From: an uncultured Muribaculaceae bacterium
Lineage (GTDB): Bacteria > Bacteroidota > Bacteroidia > Bacteroidales > Muribaculaceae
Assembly: GCA_910586975.1 (NCBI GenBank)
Contig: CAJUKX010000007.1
Location: 1-64,000 of the forward strand
DNA: 64,000 nucleotides
Reading direction: 5' to 3'
This document shows positions 41,834 through 50,646 of this stretch, piece after piece. Positions within the stretch are counted from its first letter, which is position 1; each line of letters starts with the position of its first letter. The position numbers and the translations under genes are program-made. The notes beneath the pieces are model-generated. The model did not search any database. It saw only the letters and a list, made by a program, of their open reading frames with translations, and was not told where the DNA came from.

Positions 41834-43195
41834 TTAAAGAAGAAGAACATTGTGGTCAAATAATGTTGTGAGTAATTGTTGTGCGGTTGCTTGAATGGCA
41901 GGAACGGCAACTGAGTTTCCGAATTGCTTGTAAGCGGAAGCGTCAGCGACCGGGATTTGGAAAACGGGAGCACCGTCTCCATTGTCATATACCGGGTAGC
42001 CTTGCAAAGCACCCCATTCACGCGGAGTCATTCTGCGCCATCCTTCCTTGTTGTATTCACCTTTGATGCGAGTGGTCGGCGTGAGGTCGGTCTGGCGAGT
42101 GTCAATAACAATATTGCGCTCTCGGCCCATACCACCAACAACTATAGCGTTGGCGACTTCGTTGTCGCCGACTATCGCATAGCCGAAACCGTTACCCTTA
42201 CTCTCATGGCGAGCCTTATGGCGAATGAGTGTGTCAACGTATGTTGTTGACAGGTAGTATTTGGACGGTACCGGGTCTTTCTCGCGAATGTCGATGAAGT
42301 GCTTGGTCACTTCTTTTTGTTCGGGATAGTGAAAGTCCTCTTTCGTTATGCCGAGGTCTTTACGGAAACCGACAATATAAATGCGCTCACGATGCTGTGG
42401 CACACCGAAGTACATGGCATTTACAATCTGAGGGTCAGGCACCATATAGCCGATTTCATCAAGAGTGTTCAAGATGGTTTTCAAAGTCTTGCCTTTATCG
42501 TGAATGGCAAGACCTTTCACGTTTTCAAGGAAGAAAGCCTTTGGTTGCTTGCGACGAAGAATCTCTGCAACATCAAAAAACAATGTTCCGCGGGTTTCCT
42601 CGAAGCCAAGCCGTTTGCCTGCAAGCGAAAATGCCTGACAAGGGAAGCCGGCACAAAGAATGTCGAAGTTATCAGGTATGTATTGCTTGGTCTGTTCGGA
42701 AGTTATATCGCCAAACGGCACTTCGCCATAGTTGGCAAAGTAAGTTTTTTGCGCTTGTGCATCCCATTCGGACGAGAACACACATTGACCTCCAAGGTTT
42801 TGAAATGCCATTCGGAAGCCTCCGATACCGGCAAAGAGGTCTATGAATGTAAATCTGGGATTCTTGGGACCCGGGAAAGGCACTTCGTTTAAATCGTCAA
42901 ACAGCGACCGCTGAAAAGGACTTAGTGATTCGCAAGCGATTGAGCAGTCAATATTGACCTTACTCGGTAAAGTAGAGTTAGTCCACGCATCAATAAGGCT
43001 GTCAGCCTTGGATTGATAAATTTCGCCATGCTTTCTGTCTTTGAGCATGAGGGCGTGTGTAACAATAGCCAATTGAACCGAGAACGGGATAATCTCTCCG
43101 TTCTCGTAGCAGGTACGCTCGTCGAATATCTGAACCGGGCCGGCTTTCTTATAACCCATATCCATCAGCGTAAAGGTCAATCTGTTTTTACTCAT
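41834..43195 (-). CDS. DNA (cytosine-5) methyltransferase, HpaII-type
   Basis: 453 residues. Motif I IDLFAGIGGFRMAFQ (about 118-132), motif IV GFPCQAFSLAG with the catalytic Cys (about 185), motif VI ENVKGL, motif VIII RERIYIVGFR, then a variable target-recognition region and motifs IX-X (ALQGYPVYDN; QFGNSVAVPAI). It methylates the inner or outer C of the site cut by the adjacent HpaII-like nuclease, predicted CCGG. An N-terminal extension of about 110 residues precedes motif I and is unusual for the compact enzymes. Its start overlaps the vsr end by 8 nt. Confidence 0.92.
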   Translation of the reverse strand: MSKNRLTFTLMDMGYKKAGPVQIFDERTCYENGEIIPFSVQLAIVTHALMLKDRKHGEIYQSKADSLIDAWTNSTLPSKVNIDCSIACESLSPFQRSLFDDLNEVPFPGPKNPRFTFIDLFAGIGGFRMAFQNLGGQCVFSSEWDAQAQKTYFANYGEVPFGDITSEQTKQYIPDNFDILCAGFPCQAFSLAGKRLGFEETRGTLFFDVAEILRRKQPKAFFLENVKGLAIHDKGKTLKTILNTLDEIGYMVPDPQIVNAMYFGVPQHRERIYIVGFRKDLGITKEDFHYPEQKEVTKHFIDIREKDPVPSKYYLSTTYVDTLIRHKARHESKGNGFGYAIVGDNEVANAIVVGGMGRERNIVIDTRQTDLTPTTRIKGEYNKEGWRRMTPREWGALQGYPVYDNGDGAPVFQIPVADASAYKQFGNSVAVPAIQATAQQLLTTLFDHNVLLL

Positions 43196-43607
43196 TTTGA
43201 AGTTCCGTTATCAGATTTGAAAGAGTAATTTCTTTATTCTTTGATTTCAGCTGACATTGCCATATTTCAATAACACGCCACCCCATTTCATGGAGTTTGG
43301 CGATATTGATTTTGTCACGCTCAACATTTCCTGAAATTTTTCTTTGCCAAAAATCGTGATTGTTGACCGGGATAGTTGCATACTTGCAACCCCGGTGTCC
43401 GTGCCAGAAGCAACCGTTAATGAAAATGGCAACCTTATACTTCGGAAGAACAATATCGGGTTTGCCGGGCAAATCTTTACGATGCAGACGAAAACGAAAG
43501 CCGTTGGCAAATAAAAAGCGTCGCACCAAGACCTCAGGTTTGGTGTTCTTGCTCTTAATATGTGACATACAACGACTCCGTTGTTCTTCCGAGAGTACAT
43601 CAGCCAT
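43188..43607 (-). CDS. vsr: Very short patch repair (Vsr) endonuclease
   Basis: From ATG 43607 the protein has 139 residues. It nicks beside T:G mismatches that arise when 5-methylcytosine deaminates, limiting mutation from the adjacent methyltransferase. Motifs are the N-terminal SEEQRSRCMSHIKSKNTKPE (about 5-24), LPGKPDIVLPKYKVAIFING (Asp catalytic region) and CFWHGHRGCKYATIPVNN (zinc site, about 74-91), then WQRKISGNVERD. It is the first gene of the minus-strand RM operon. Confidence 0.93.
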   Translation of the reverse strand: MADVLSEEQRSRCMSHIKSKNTKPEVLVRRFLFANGFRFRLHRKDLPGKPDIVLPKYKVAIFINGCFWHGHRGCKYATIPVNNHDFWQRKISGNVERDKINIAKLHEMGWRVIEIWQCQLKSKNKEITLSNLITELQNE

Positions 43608-43617
43608 TATATAAACA

Positions 43618-44120
43618 AAGTACTTCCTTGCAAGCAGACAAACGACCATGTCTTATTCGTAACTACAAGGAAGTTTCTTAATATGTTAAATATAAGTTGT
43701 TTCTTACATTTGGCGGTCATTGTCTGCGCTTCACGTTATAAATTGCAAAGTTAACAATTTTCTTGGGATTCACTATAATTGCAGCAAAGGTAATATAATA
43801 TGTTAGCAAGATTTTTACTCACCCGATACAAGAATGGTTTGTGTAGGTAATTTTTATGACTTCAACGAACATCATGTCTTATTATTCAGATCCGATAACA
43901 CTCTTAGAGTCGCTTTCATCATAGCAAAATATATGCCGAAGTCAAGATATTTCTTGATGTTTTTGAGGTCTTTATTCTCAACGATGTCAATGGTCAAAGA
44001 GTCTGAAAATTAGAATATTGAAAAGTAAAAAAAGCTAACTGTAATAGCCTGTTTCTTTAATATTAAATCTGTAGATTTGTTTTTCAATAAGAACTCTCTG
44101 AGGATTACTTTGCTAATTCG
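43618..44120. other. Spacer with promoter-like boxes and a possible gene remnant
   Basis: No complete gene. Two minus-strand -7-type boxes (CAAAGTTA 43746-43753 and CAAAGGTA 43785-43792 on the plus strand) could serve vsr. On the minus strand 43872-44009 is open for 45 codons with a protein-like segment (IDIVENKDLKNIKKYLDFG) but no start, so it may be the remains of a truncated gene at the edge of the RM island. Confidence 0.35.
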
Positions 44121-44122
44121 CT

Positions 44123-44193
44123 TCATAACGGTTGCATTTGCAGCTGTTATGGCTTAAAAACGGCTATAACGGTTTTGTTTGCAACTGTTATAG
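44123..44193. promoter_or_regulatory. Two tandem palindromes, candidate enhancer sites for the export operon
   Basis: CATAACGGTT...GTTATG (44124-44151) and CTATAACGGTT...AACTGTTATAG (44164-44193), about 41 bp apart. They lie about 110-180 bp before the sigma-54 promoter at 44289, the usual position for NtrC-type activator sites; the regulator gene is at 53596. Confidence 0.5.
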
Positions 44194-44228
44194 TGTGTGT
44201 ACGGGTGGTGGCCGCGGGGTGGTCGCGG

Positions 44229-44244
44229 TGTCCGATAATGGACA
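44229..44244. promoter_or_regulatory. TGTCC-N6-GGACA palindrome
   Basis: A 16-bp inverted repeat about 55 bp before the sigma-54 promoter; a second candidate binding site for the regulator of the export operon. Confidence 0.5.
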
Positions 44245-44288
44245 GTTGCCGGATTATTAAAATGCTTATATTAAGGACTTTAATGTTT

Positions 44289-44304
44289 TGGCACGGCTTT
44301 TGAA
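44289..44304 (+). promoter_or_regulatory. Sigma-54 promoter of the export operon
   Basis: TGGCACGGCTTTTGAA matches the -24/-12 consensus TGGCACG-N4-TTGCA except for the C at -12. The expected start is about 44316, 24 nt before the adaptor ATG. No Bacteroidetes -7 box is needed. Confidence 0.65.
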
Positions 44305-44339
44305 ACTATGTTTGGCAAAAAAGTCTAATTCTTAAAACT

Positions 44340-45593
44340 ATGGATAGAGAAATCACCCCGCAGCAGCGGAGGAAGGAATTATACAGAAAGCTTGCCATCT
44401 ATGGCTGTGTGCTTGCGCTGCTTGTGGCAGCGGGCGTGGCAGTGAGTTCGCTGAGCCGCAGCTCGGTTGAAGCTTCATCGCTCAAATGGGTATCGGTGGA
44501 CCGCGGCACAGTCGACGTGGCCATCTCGGGCACGGGCGAAGTTGTACCAGCATTTGAGGAGGTAATCAATTCTCCCATCACCAGCCGTATTGTAGAGGTG
44601 TACCATCGCAGCGGCGATGTGGTTGAAGCCGGCACTCCGCTCATACGCCTTGACCTCGAAGCCACACGCACGGCCTACAACGCCGAGCTCGACAAACTCT
44701 CTATGCTGCGCCTTCAGCTGGTTCAGCTACAGGCCAACAACCGCACCCGCCTGAGCGACCTGCGCATGCAGATAGAGGTGGCACGAATGCGTCTGCGCCG
44801 CATGGAGGTGGAGCTGCGCAACGAGCGATACCTCGACAGCATAGGCAGCGGCACCACCGACCGCGTGCACGAGGTGGAGCTTAACCGAAACTCGGCCCGG
44901 CTGGAGCTGGCTCAGCTCGAAACACAACTGGCCAACGAGACCGACGTGAAGCAGGCCGACGAGCAGCTGAAGCGTCTTGAAATAGAAATCAAGGAAAAAG
45001 AGCTGGCACAGCAGGCCCGCACCTTGGGCGATGCCGAGATACGCTCTCCGCGCCATGCCACCGTGGCTTCGGTAATAGACCGCCTCGGCTCCATGGTATC
45101 GGCCGGACAGCAGGTGGCCACCATTGCCGACCTGGGCCACTACCGTGTGGAGGCACGTTTCCCCGAGAGCTATGCCCCGCAGCTCAAGGCCGGCAGCGAC
45201 GTGCAGCTTAAGGTGAACCGCACCAAGCTGCAGGGCTTTGTAAGCTCTGTGGCTCCCACCGCCACCAACGGTATGCTCAACCTGTCGATAGCCATACTCA
45301 ACGACAGCGCCGCGGTGCTGCGCTCGGGTGTGAAGGCCGATGTGATGGTATCAAACGGCATACGCAGCGATGTGGTGCGCATACCTTTCATAAGCTCCTA
45401 TACCGGTCCCAACACCTACGTGCTGTATGTGCGCCGCCCGGGGGGTGACGAGCTCGAGCGCCGCGATGTGAAGCTCGGAGCCGCCGGCATGGACTATATA
45501 GAGGTACTCTCGGGACTTGCCGAGGGCGAGGCCGTGGTAAGCTCCGACACTAAAAAATTCGATAATAAACCAAATATCAAACTACATGATTAA
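44340..45593 (+). CDS. HlyD/RND-type efflux adaptor (membrane fusion protein)
   Basis: 417 residues with one N-terminal transmembrane helix (about 20-40), a barrel-sandwich domain with VDRGTVDVAISGTGEVVPAFEEVI, a long coiled-coil hairpin (about 115-215, rich in Leu, Arg and Glu), then the lipoyl half (IRSPRHATVASVIDRLGSM, about 236-254) and C-terminal beta barrel domains. It bridges the inner-membrane permeases and TolC. It overlaps the first permease gene by 8 nt. It is the first gene of a six-member export operon with a sigma-54 promoter. Confidence 0.9.
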   Translation: MDREITPQQRRKELYRKLAIYGCVLALLVAAGVAVSSLSRSSVEASSLKWVSVDRGTVDVAISGTGEVVPAFEEVINSPITSRIVEVYHRSGDVVEAGTPLIRLDLEATRTAYNAELDKLSMLRLQLVQLQANNRTRLSDLRMQIEVARMRLRRMEVELRNERYLDSIGSGTTDRVHEVELNRNSARLELAQLETQLANETDVKQADEQLKRLEIEIKEKELAQQARTLGDAEIRSPRHATVASVIDRLGSMVSAGQQVATIADLGHYRVEARFPESYAPQLKAGSDVQLKVNRTKLQGFVSSVAPTATNGMLNLSIAILNDSAAVLRSGVKADVMVSNGIRSDVVRIPFISSYTGPNTYVLYVRRPGGDELERRDVKLGAAGMDYIEVLSGLAEGEAVVSSDTKKFDNKPNIKLHD

Positions 45594-46884
45594 GCAATAT
45601 TTCAAACAGGCACTCAACCTGCTGCGGCAGCAGAAACTGTTTTCCTGCATCTACATAGCAGGAACAGCCCTTGCCATAGCCACGGCTACCGTATTCGCCA
45701 TAAGCTACTATATACGGATTGCACCCACCTACCCCGAGTCGCGCCGAAACACCACCGGTTATCTGTCAACACTGTGCTGCTACGGCAAGGTAGAACATTG
45801 GCAGTCGGTATGGGGTTTCAACCACAATTTCACCCGCGATTTCGTATCCAAGCTCAAGACTCCGCAAATGGTATCAACCATTTTCAAAGGTACATTCAAC
45901 GAAGAAAATTTTTTGGCCGGCAACGATGGTGTGTGCGACATCAAAGTGAGTAAGGCTTCGGTTGATACAACGTTCTTCAAGATTTTCGATTACGAATTCA
46001 TACACGGAGCGCCGTTCAGCTCAATCGAATTTACCGACGGCATCAACAAGGCCGTGATTACCGACCGTCTGGCCTCGCGGTTATACGGCACCGACGATGT
46101 CATGGGCAAGACTGTAAAACTCAACTACACCGATTACGAGATATGTGGAGTAGTGCGCAGCGGCAGCTCGCTGAACAAACGGTCGTACGGCGATATCTTC
46201 GTACCATACACCACTGTTGCCATTGTCGATGAAGATGACTATGACGATGAAGGCGGTTACATCGGTGCTTTTGAATACATTATAGTAAGCGACAATCTCG
46301 ATGAGGTTCATGATGAGCTGCAGCAGATGGTCAACAAGCACAACGCCATATCGACCACCGACTCACTGGTGATATACAACCAGCCGCAGACGCATGCGGT
46401 GAGCGAGTTTTTCAGTGCCCAGACCACCGACAACATCACATGGGGCGAGATCATACGCAAAAATTGCCTGATACTGTTGGTTCTACTTCTGGTACCGGCG
46501 CTCAACCTCAGCGGCATGATATCGGGCCGCATGGAGATGCGCACCGCCGAGCTGGGTGTACGCAAGAGCTTCGGAGCCACACGCTCGCAGCTGCTCATGC
46601 AGATTTTGTGGGAAAACCTGTTTCTCACCATAGCCGGCGGCATCATAGGTCTGCTGCTGGTATGGATAGTGATGTACCTCAATCAGGGTCAGATTTTCAC
46701 ACTGTTATACAATACAGGTTTCGGAACACCGGACGAGAATAATATCACAAGAGAGATGTTGTTCAATCCCGCAATTTTCTTAATTGACTTCTTTATCTGT
46801 CTGGTGCTCAACATGCTCTCGGCACTTATCCCGGCCTGGGCCAACCTTCGTCACCCCATAGTTCAATCACTCAAAACAAGATAA
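45586..46884 (+). CDS. MacB/FtsX-type ABC permease 1
   Basis: 432 residues with an N-terminal transmembrane helix (about 20-43), a large periplasmic MacB_PCD-like domain (about 45-280, with VITDRLASRLYGTDDVMGKTV) and three C-terminal helices (about 295-318, 345-372 and 400-425), the FtsX topology. The segment RTAELGVRKSFGATRSQLL is the cytoplasmic coupling motif of this family. It pairs with the second permease and the ATPase to form a MacB-like exporter driven from the cytoplasm. Confidence 0.88.
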   Translation: MIKQYFKQALNLLRQQKLFSCIYIAGTALAIATATVFAISYYIRIAPTYPESRRNTTGYLSTLCCYGKVEHWQSVWGFNHNFTRDFVSKLKTPQMVSTIFKGTFNEENFLAGNDGVCDIKVSKASVDTTFFKIFDYEFIHGAPFSSIEFTDGINKAVITDRLASRLYGTDDVMGKTVKLNYTDYEICGVVRSGSSLNKRSYGDIFVPYTTVAIVDEDDYDDEGGYIGAFEYIIVSDNLDEVHDELQQMVNKHNAISTTDSLVIYNQPQTHAVSEFFSAQTTDNITWGEIIRKNCLILLVLLLVPALNLSGMISGRMEMRTAELGVRKSFGATRSQLLMQILWENLFLTIAGGIIGLLLVWIVMYLNQGQIFTLLYNTGFGTPDENNITREMLFNPAIFLIDFFICLVLNMLSALIPAWANLRHPIVQSLKTR

Positions 46885-46895
46885 CAAGCTCTAAC

Positions 46896-48215
46896 ATGAT
46901 TATCCGAAATTTATGGAACCGACGCCGTTCCAATCTGTGGCTCTTCATTGAGCTGATACTGGTAAGCATACTCACCTGGGTGATTGTAGACCCTATAGCG
47001 GTAGTCACCTCCGACCTCAATATGCCTCTGGGCTACGATGCCGACCGTCTTGTGGCACTGCAGCTTAATTCATATCCTAATTCATCTGAGCTATATAGGG
47101 CCGAAAACGACTCGGTTGACACCGCCAACAGCCAGCTCGATGCCATTATGGCCAAGCTGCGTGCCTACCCCGAGGTGAAGTACGCATCGTGCATTTACAG
47201 CATGTGGGGTGGTGCGCCGGGTATGTCATCAACCAGTTGGAATTACTTTATTACCGGCGACAGCATCATAGACAAGAAGCTCAAGAGTGTTCTTGTATTT
47301 GAAGTAGACGCAGGCGAAAATACTCTGGAGACTTTTGGCTTTAAATCCGTTCCCGGCTCCATGACCGTTGAAGAAATTTCGTCAAAGCCTCTCGGAGATA
47401 GAGAGATAGTATTGTCAAAGGAAATGGCCGAACGTTATTTTCCCGGCCGCAATGCCATTGGACAGTACCTTATTTCAAACATCGACAGAGAGACCGGCGA
47501 TACCTCCAAAATTAAAGTTGTAGGTTTGGTAAGCGGAGTGAAATGGCACTCGATGATGCGTTCTTACGACCTGGTAGTAAAATCGTCTGCACCCGATCGC
47601 AAACGCAGGTTGAACTCCACCAAGATAGTGCTGCGTCTTAACGATAATACCGACCGCAACGACTTCATTGCCGCATTCAAACCGTGGGCCGCCAAAAACC
47701 TCTGCGAAGGCAACTATTTTGTACAGTCTGTGCTGTCATACGACGATGTGATACGCAAGACCGAAGACGACTACCGCATACACTCGCAGAATACGCTCAA
47801 ATATATCCTCGGAGCATTCTTCGTTGTCAATCTCATTCTGGGCACCATAGGCTGCTTCTGGCTACAGACACGCCGCCGAGTTGAGGAAATAGGCATACGC
47901 CGCTCTTTCGGTGCCACACGCGGCCGCATCGTACGCATGCTCGTGAGCGAGAGTGTGATTCTCGCTACAGCAGCCTTTATAATCGGCGACCTCATTTATC
48001 TGCAATACGCCCTGAAAGAGGGCCTTGATCAAGGATATGTGAATAACAACGGTCTAAATCTGGTAGACAACTGGATCAACCACTTCGGCCAACACTTCAT
48101 CATAGTATCGGCCATCGTCTACCTTATAATTATCGTGGCTGTGATAATTGGAACCCTGATTCCGGCTGTCAAAGCAGCATCTGTCAACCCCGTCGACGCC
48201 CTGCGCGATGAATAA
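46896..48215 (+). CDS. MacB/FtsX-type ABC permease 2
   Basis: 439 residues, the same architecture as permease 1: an N-terminal helix (about 14-34), a periplasmic domain (about 40-275) and three C-terminal helices (about 298-318, 345-370 and 395-425) with VEEIGIRRSFGATRGRIV. The two permeases probably form the heterodimeric membrane part; many MacB systems have one gene with the ATPase fused, but here the ATPase is separate. It follows permease 1 after 11 nt. Confidence 0.88.
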   Translation: MIIRNLWNRRRSNLWLFIELILVSILTWVIVDPIAVVTSDLNMPLGYDADRLVALQLNSYPNSSELYRAENDSVDTANSQLDAIMAKLRAYPEVKYASCIYSMWGGAPGMSSTSWNYFITGDSIIDKKLKSVLVFEVDAGENTLETFGFKSVPGSMTVEEISSKPLGDREIVLSKEMAERYFPGRNAIGQYLISNIDRETGDTSKIKVVGLVSGVKWHSMMRSYDLVVKSSAPDRKRRLNSTKIVLRLNDNTDRNDFIAAFKPWAAKNLCEGNYFVQSVLSYDDVIRKTEDDYRIHSQNTLKYILGAFFVVNLILGTIGCFWLQTRRRVEEIGIRRSFGATRGRIVRMLVSESVILATAAFIIGDLIYLQYALKEGLDQGYVNNNGLNLVDNWINHFGQHFIIVSAIVYLIIIVAVIIGTLIPAVKAASVNPVDALRDE

Positions 48216-48253
48216 CAAACTCTTAAAAGTATATAATCTTAGAAGTATATAAT

Positions 48254-48934
48254 ATGGAAAGCAACAACAATATAATATCCCTCAAAGGCATCAACAAAGT
48301 ATATCGTACAAAGACCGTGGAAACACAGGCTCTCGAAGACATCAACCTCGACGTGGCCGACGGCGAAATCATCTCAATCATGGGCCCGTCGGGCTGCGGC
48401 AAGTCTACCTTGCTCAATATCATAGGTCTGCTCGACACCCCCACATCGGGCACAATAGAGCTGTGCGGCCAACCCGTAGAACGCCTGAGCGACAAACAGT
48501 TGGCAGCCATGCGCAACAAGACCTTGGGCTTCGTATTCCAGTCGTTCCACCTCATCAGCTCGCTCAACGTGCTCGACAACGTTATGCTGCCGCTGATGTA
48601 CGGCCACCACAGCGGCGACCGCAAGGCCCTGGCCCGCGAGGCTCTCGAAAAAGTGGGCCTGAGCAACCGCATACACCACATGCCCTCGCAGCTCTCGGGC
48701 GGACAGGCCCAGCGCGTGGCCATTGCACGTGCTATAGTGGGCGACCCTAAAATAATTCTTGCCGACGAACCCTGCGGTAACCTCGACTCGCGCATGGGTG
48801 CTGAAATCATGAGCCTGCTGCATTCGCTCAACCGCGACGACCACCGCACCATAGTGATGGTGACCCACAACGAGGAACAGGCCCGCGACACCGACCGAAT
48901 CCTTCACTTCTTCGACGGTCGTCAGGTTCTGTGA
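48254..48934 (+). CDS. ABC transporter ATPase (MacB/LolD-like)
   Basis: 226 residues, a complete nucleotide-binding domain. Walker A GPSGCGKST (about 37-45), Q-loop VFQSFHLISS, signature LSGGQAQRVAIARAI (about 138-152), Walker B IILADEP, and the H-loop VTHN. It energises the two FtsX-type permeases. 38 nt follow permease 2, and the 209-bp MITE-like element begins 8 nt after its stop. Confidence 0.95.
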   Translation: MESNNNIISLKGINKVYRTKTVETQALEDINLDVADGEIISIMGPSGCGKSTLLNIIGLLDTPTSGTIELCGQPVERLSDKQLAAMRNKTLGFVFQSFHLISSLNVLDNVMLPLMYGHHSGDRKALAREALEKVGLSNRIHHMPSQLSGGQAQRVAIARAIVGDPKIILADEPCGNLDSRMGAEIMSLLHSLNRDDHRTIVMVTHNEEQARDTDRILHFFDGRQVL

Positions 48935-48942
48935 TTATTATG

Positions 48943-49151
48943 AGAGTGTGTTTGGATTTAACACACAAAAAAAATATTATATTGAGGAATTGAAGATTAT
49001 AAGAATATGTTTCGCATTAATCTTGAGGCCAATTACGGTTCTTTTTCCACCGTTCATCAGTCACGTAGCTCGCTACGCTCCTTCTTCACGCTGAAAAAAT
49101 CTCTCGTAATTGACTCTCAAGCTTAATACGAGTTAAATTCAAACACACTCT
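48943..49151. mobile_element. 209-bp MITE-like element with terminal inverted repeats
   Basis: Left end AGAGTGTGTTTGGATTTAAC and right end (49132-49151) are inverted repeats of 20 bp with one mismatch. Inside, CTTGAG-CAATTACG parts pair again and the centre is GTAGC-TC-GCTAC, so the whole element is one long imperfect palindrome. No ORF. It sits between the ATPase and TolC genes of an operon. A solo end occurs at 8404. Confidence 0.7.
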
Positions 49152-49170
49152 GAGAGCTTGTTTAACAACA

Positions 49171-50634
49171 ATGAGGACTTTCTTTTTCATACTATCAATA
49201 CTCACGGGCTGGCTCGGAGCTGTGTGCGCCGAGCGGGCCATCACACTCGACGAGGCCATAGCCCGTGCCCGCGGTCAGAGTGTGGATGCCGCCGTGGCCG
49301 TCAACGAGCTGCGCACCGCCTACTGGGAGTACCGCACTTTCCGCGCCGAGCTGCTGCCCGAGATTACATTCAAGGCCACTCTGCCATCGTTCAACAAACG
49401 ATATAATTCGTATCAGCGCGAAGACGGCTCATACACCTTCCTGCGCGACGACAACCTCATGCTCAGCGGCTCGCTCACAGCCACACAGCGTATATGGCTC
49501 ACCGGCGGTACCCTGGAGCTTACATCATCGCTCGACTTCGTGCGTCAGCTCAGCAACGGTGTGGGTAACCGTTTCATGTCGGTGCCGGTGGCCTTGCGAC
49601 TCAACCAGCCCCTCTTCGCCGCCAACGACGTGAAGTGGAACCGCCGCATAGAGCCTGTGCGCTACCGCGAGGCCATGGCCAACTACCTCAGCCAGACCGA
49701 AGAACTGGCCATGCAGGCCATCAACTACTTTTTCAATCTCCTCTCTGCCCGCCAGGACTATGCCGGCGCCGCTCAAAACGTGGCCAATGCCGAAAAACTC
49801 TACGAGGCCGCCAAGGTCAAGCGCTCTATGGGCAAGATAAGCGAGAACGACGTACTGCAGATTGAGCTCAACCTGCTCAACTCGCGCTCGGCCCTGACCA
49901 AGGGAGAGAGCAACGTGCGCAGCGCCATGTTTCAGCTGAGATCATTCCTCAATCTTCCCGATGACGAAGACCTCATACCCGTGGAGCCGGCCGTGGCCAA
50001 TCTGCCCGAGGTTGAATACGACGACGTGATTTCAAAAGCCCTGGAATACAACTCACTGGCCCTGAACATACAGCGCCGTCAGCTCGAAGCCGACTACGAG
50101 GTGGCCAAGGCGCGGGGCAATCTGCGCGAGGTCAACCTGTTTGCCCAGGTGGGCTACACCGGCACCAACGACACCTTCAGAGCCGCCTACGACAACCTCA
50201 AGGGCAACCAGGTGGTGGAGGTGGGCATATCAATTCCACTGCTCGACTGGGGCAAGCGCAAGGGCAAGGTGAAAGTGGCACGCAGCCGCCGCGACCTCAC
50301 ACGCGAACGCCTCAACAAAGAGCGTAACGATTTCTGCCAGAATCTCTTTGTGCTGGTCGAACGCTTCAATAATCAGCGCCAACAATTAAGCCTTGCCATC
50401 CGCGCCGAGCAGATAGCCACCCGCCGCTACGACAGCTCGGTAGAAACCTTCCTCATAGGCAAACTCTCGACCCTCGACCTCAACGACTCACAGGAAAACA
50501 AAGACTCGGCCCGCAGCAACTACCTCAACGAGATGTTCTACTACTGGTACTATTACTACCAGCTGCGCAGCCTTACCCTGTGGGATTTTGAAAACAACAC
50601 TCCAATAGAAACCGACTTTAAAAGCATTATCTAA
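49171..50634 (+). CDS. TolC-like outer membrane efflux protein
   Basis: 487 residues with a signal peptide (about 1-19). After ITLDEAIARARGQ come the two OEP repeats with long alpha-helical segments (AYWEYRTFRAELLPEI, LLSARQDYAGAAQNVANAE, LNLLNSRSALTKGE) and beta strands for the 12-strand barrel. The last part (LWDFENN) is short. It forms the outer-membrane duct for the export operon. It follows the MITE-like element by 19 nt, so expression of this and the following gene may depend on read-through across a hairpin. Confidence 0.92.
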   Translation: MRTFFFILSILTGWLGAVCAERAITLDEAIARARGQSVDAAVAVNELRTAYWEYRTFRAELLPEITFKATLPSFNKRYNSYQREDGSYTFLRDDNLMLSGSLTATQRIWLTGGTLELTSSLDFVRQLSNGVGNRFMSVPVALRLNQPLFAANDVKWNRRIEPVRYREAMANYLSQTEELAMQAINYFFNLLSARQDYAGAAQNVANAEKLYEAAKVKRSMGKISENDVLQIELNLLNSRSALTKGESNVRSAMFQLRSFLNLPDDEDLIPVEPAVANLPEVEYDDVISKALEYNSLALNIQRRQLEADYEVAKARGNLREVNLFAQVGYTGTNDTFRAAYDNLKGNQVVEVGISIPLLDWGKRKGKVKVARSRRDLTRERLNKERNDFCQNLFVLVERFNNQRQQLSLAIRAEQIATRRYDSSVETFLIGKLSTLDLNDSQENKDSARSNYLNEMFYYWYYYYQLRSLTLWDFENNTPIETDFKSII

Positions 50635-50646
50635 GAAGTCCATGTT

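Noticed and set aside
49171..50634. Separate operon start before TolC because of the inserted element
   Set aside because: No promoter box is clear between 49152 and 49170, so I leave TolC in the same operon, with the caution noted.
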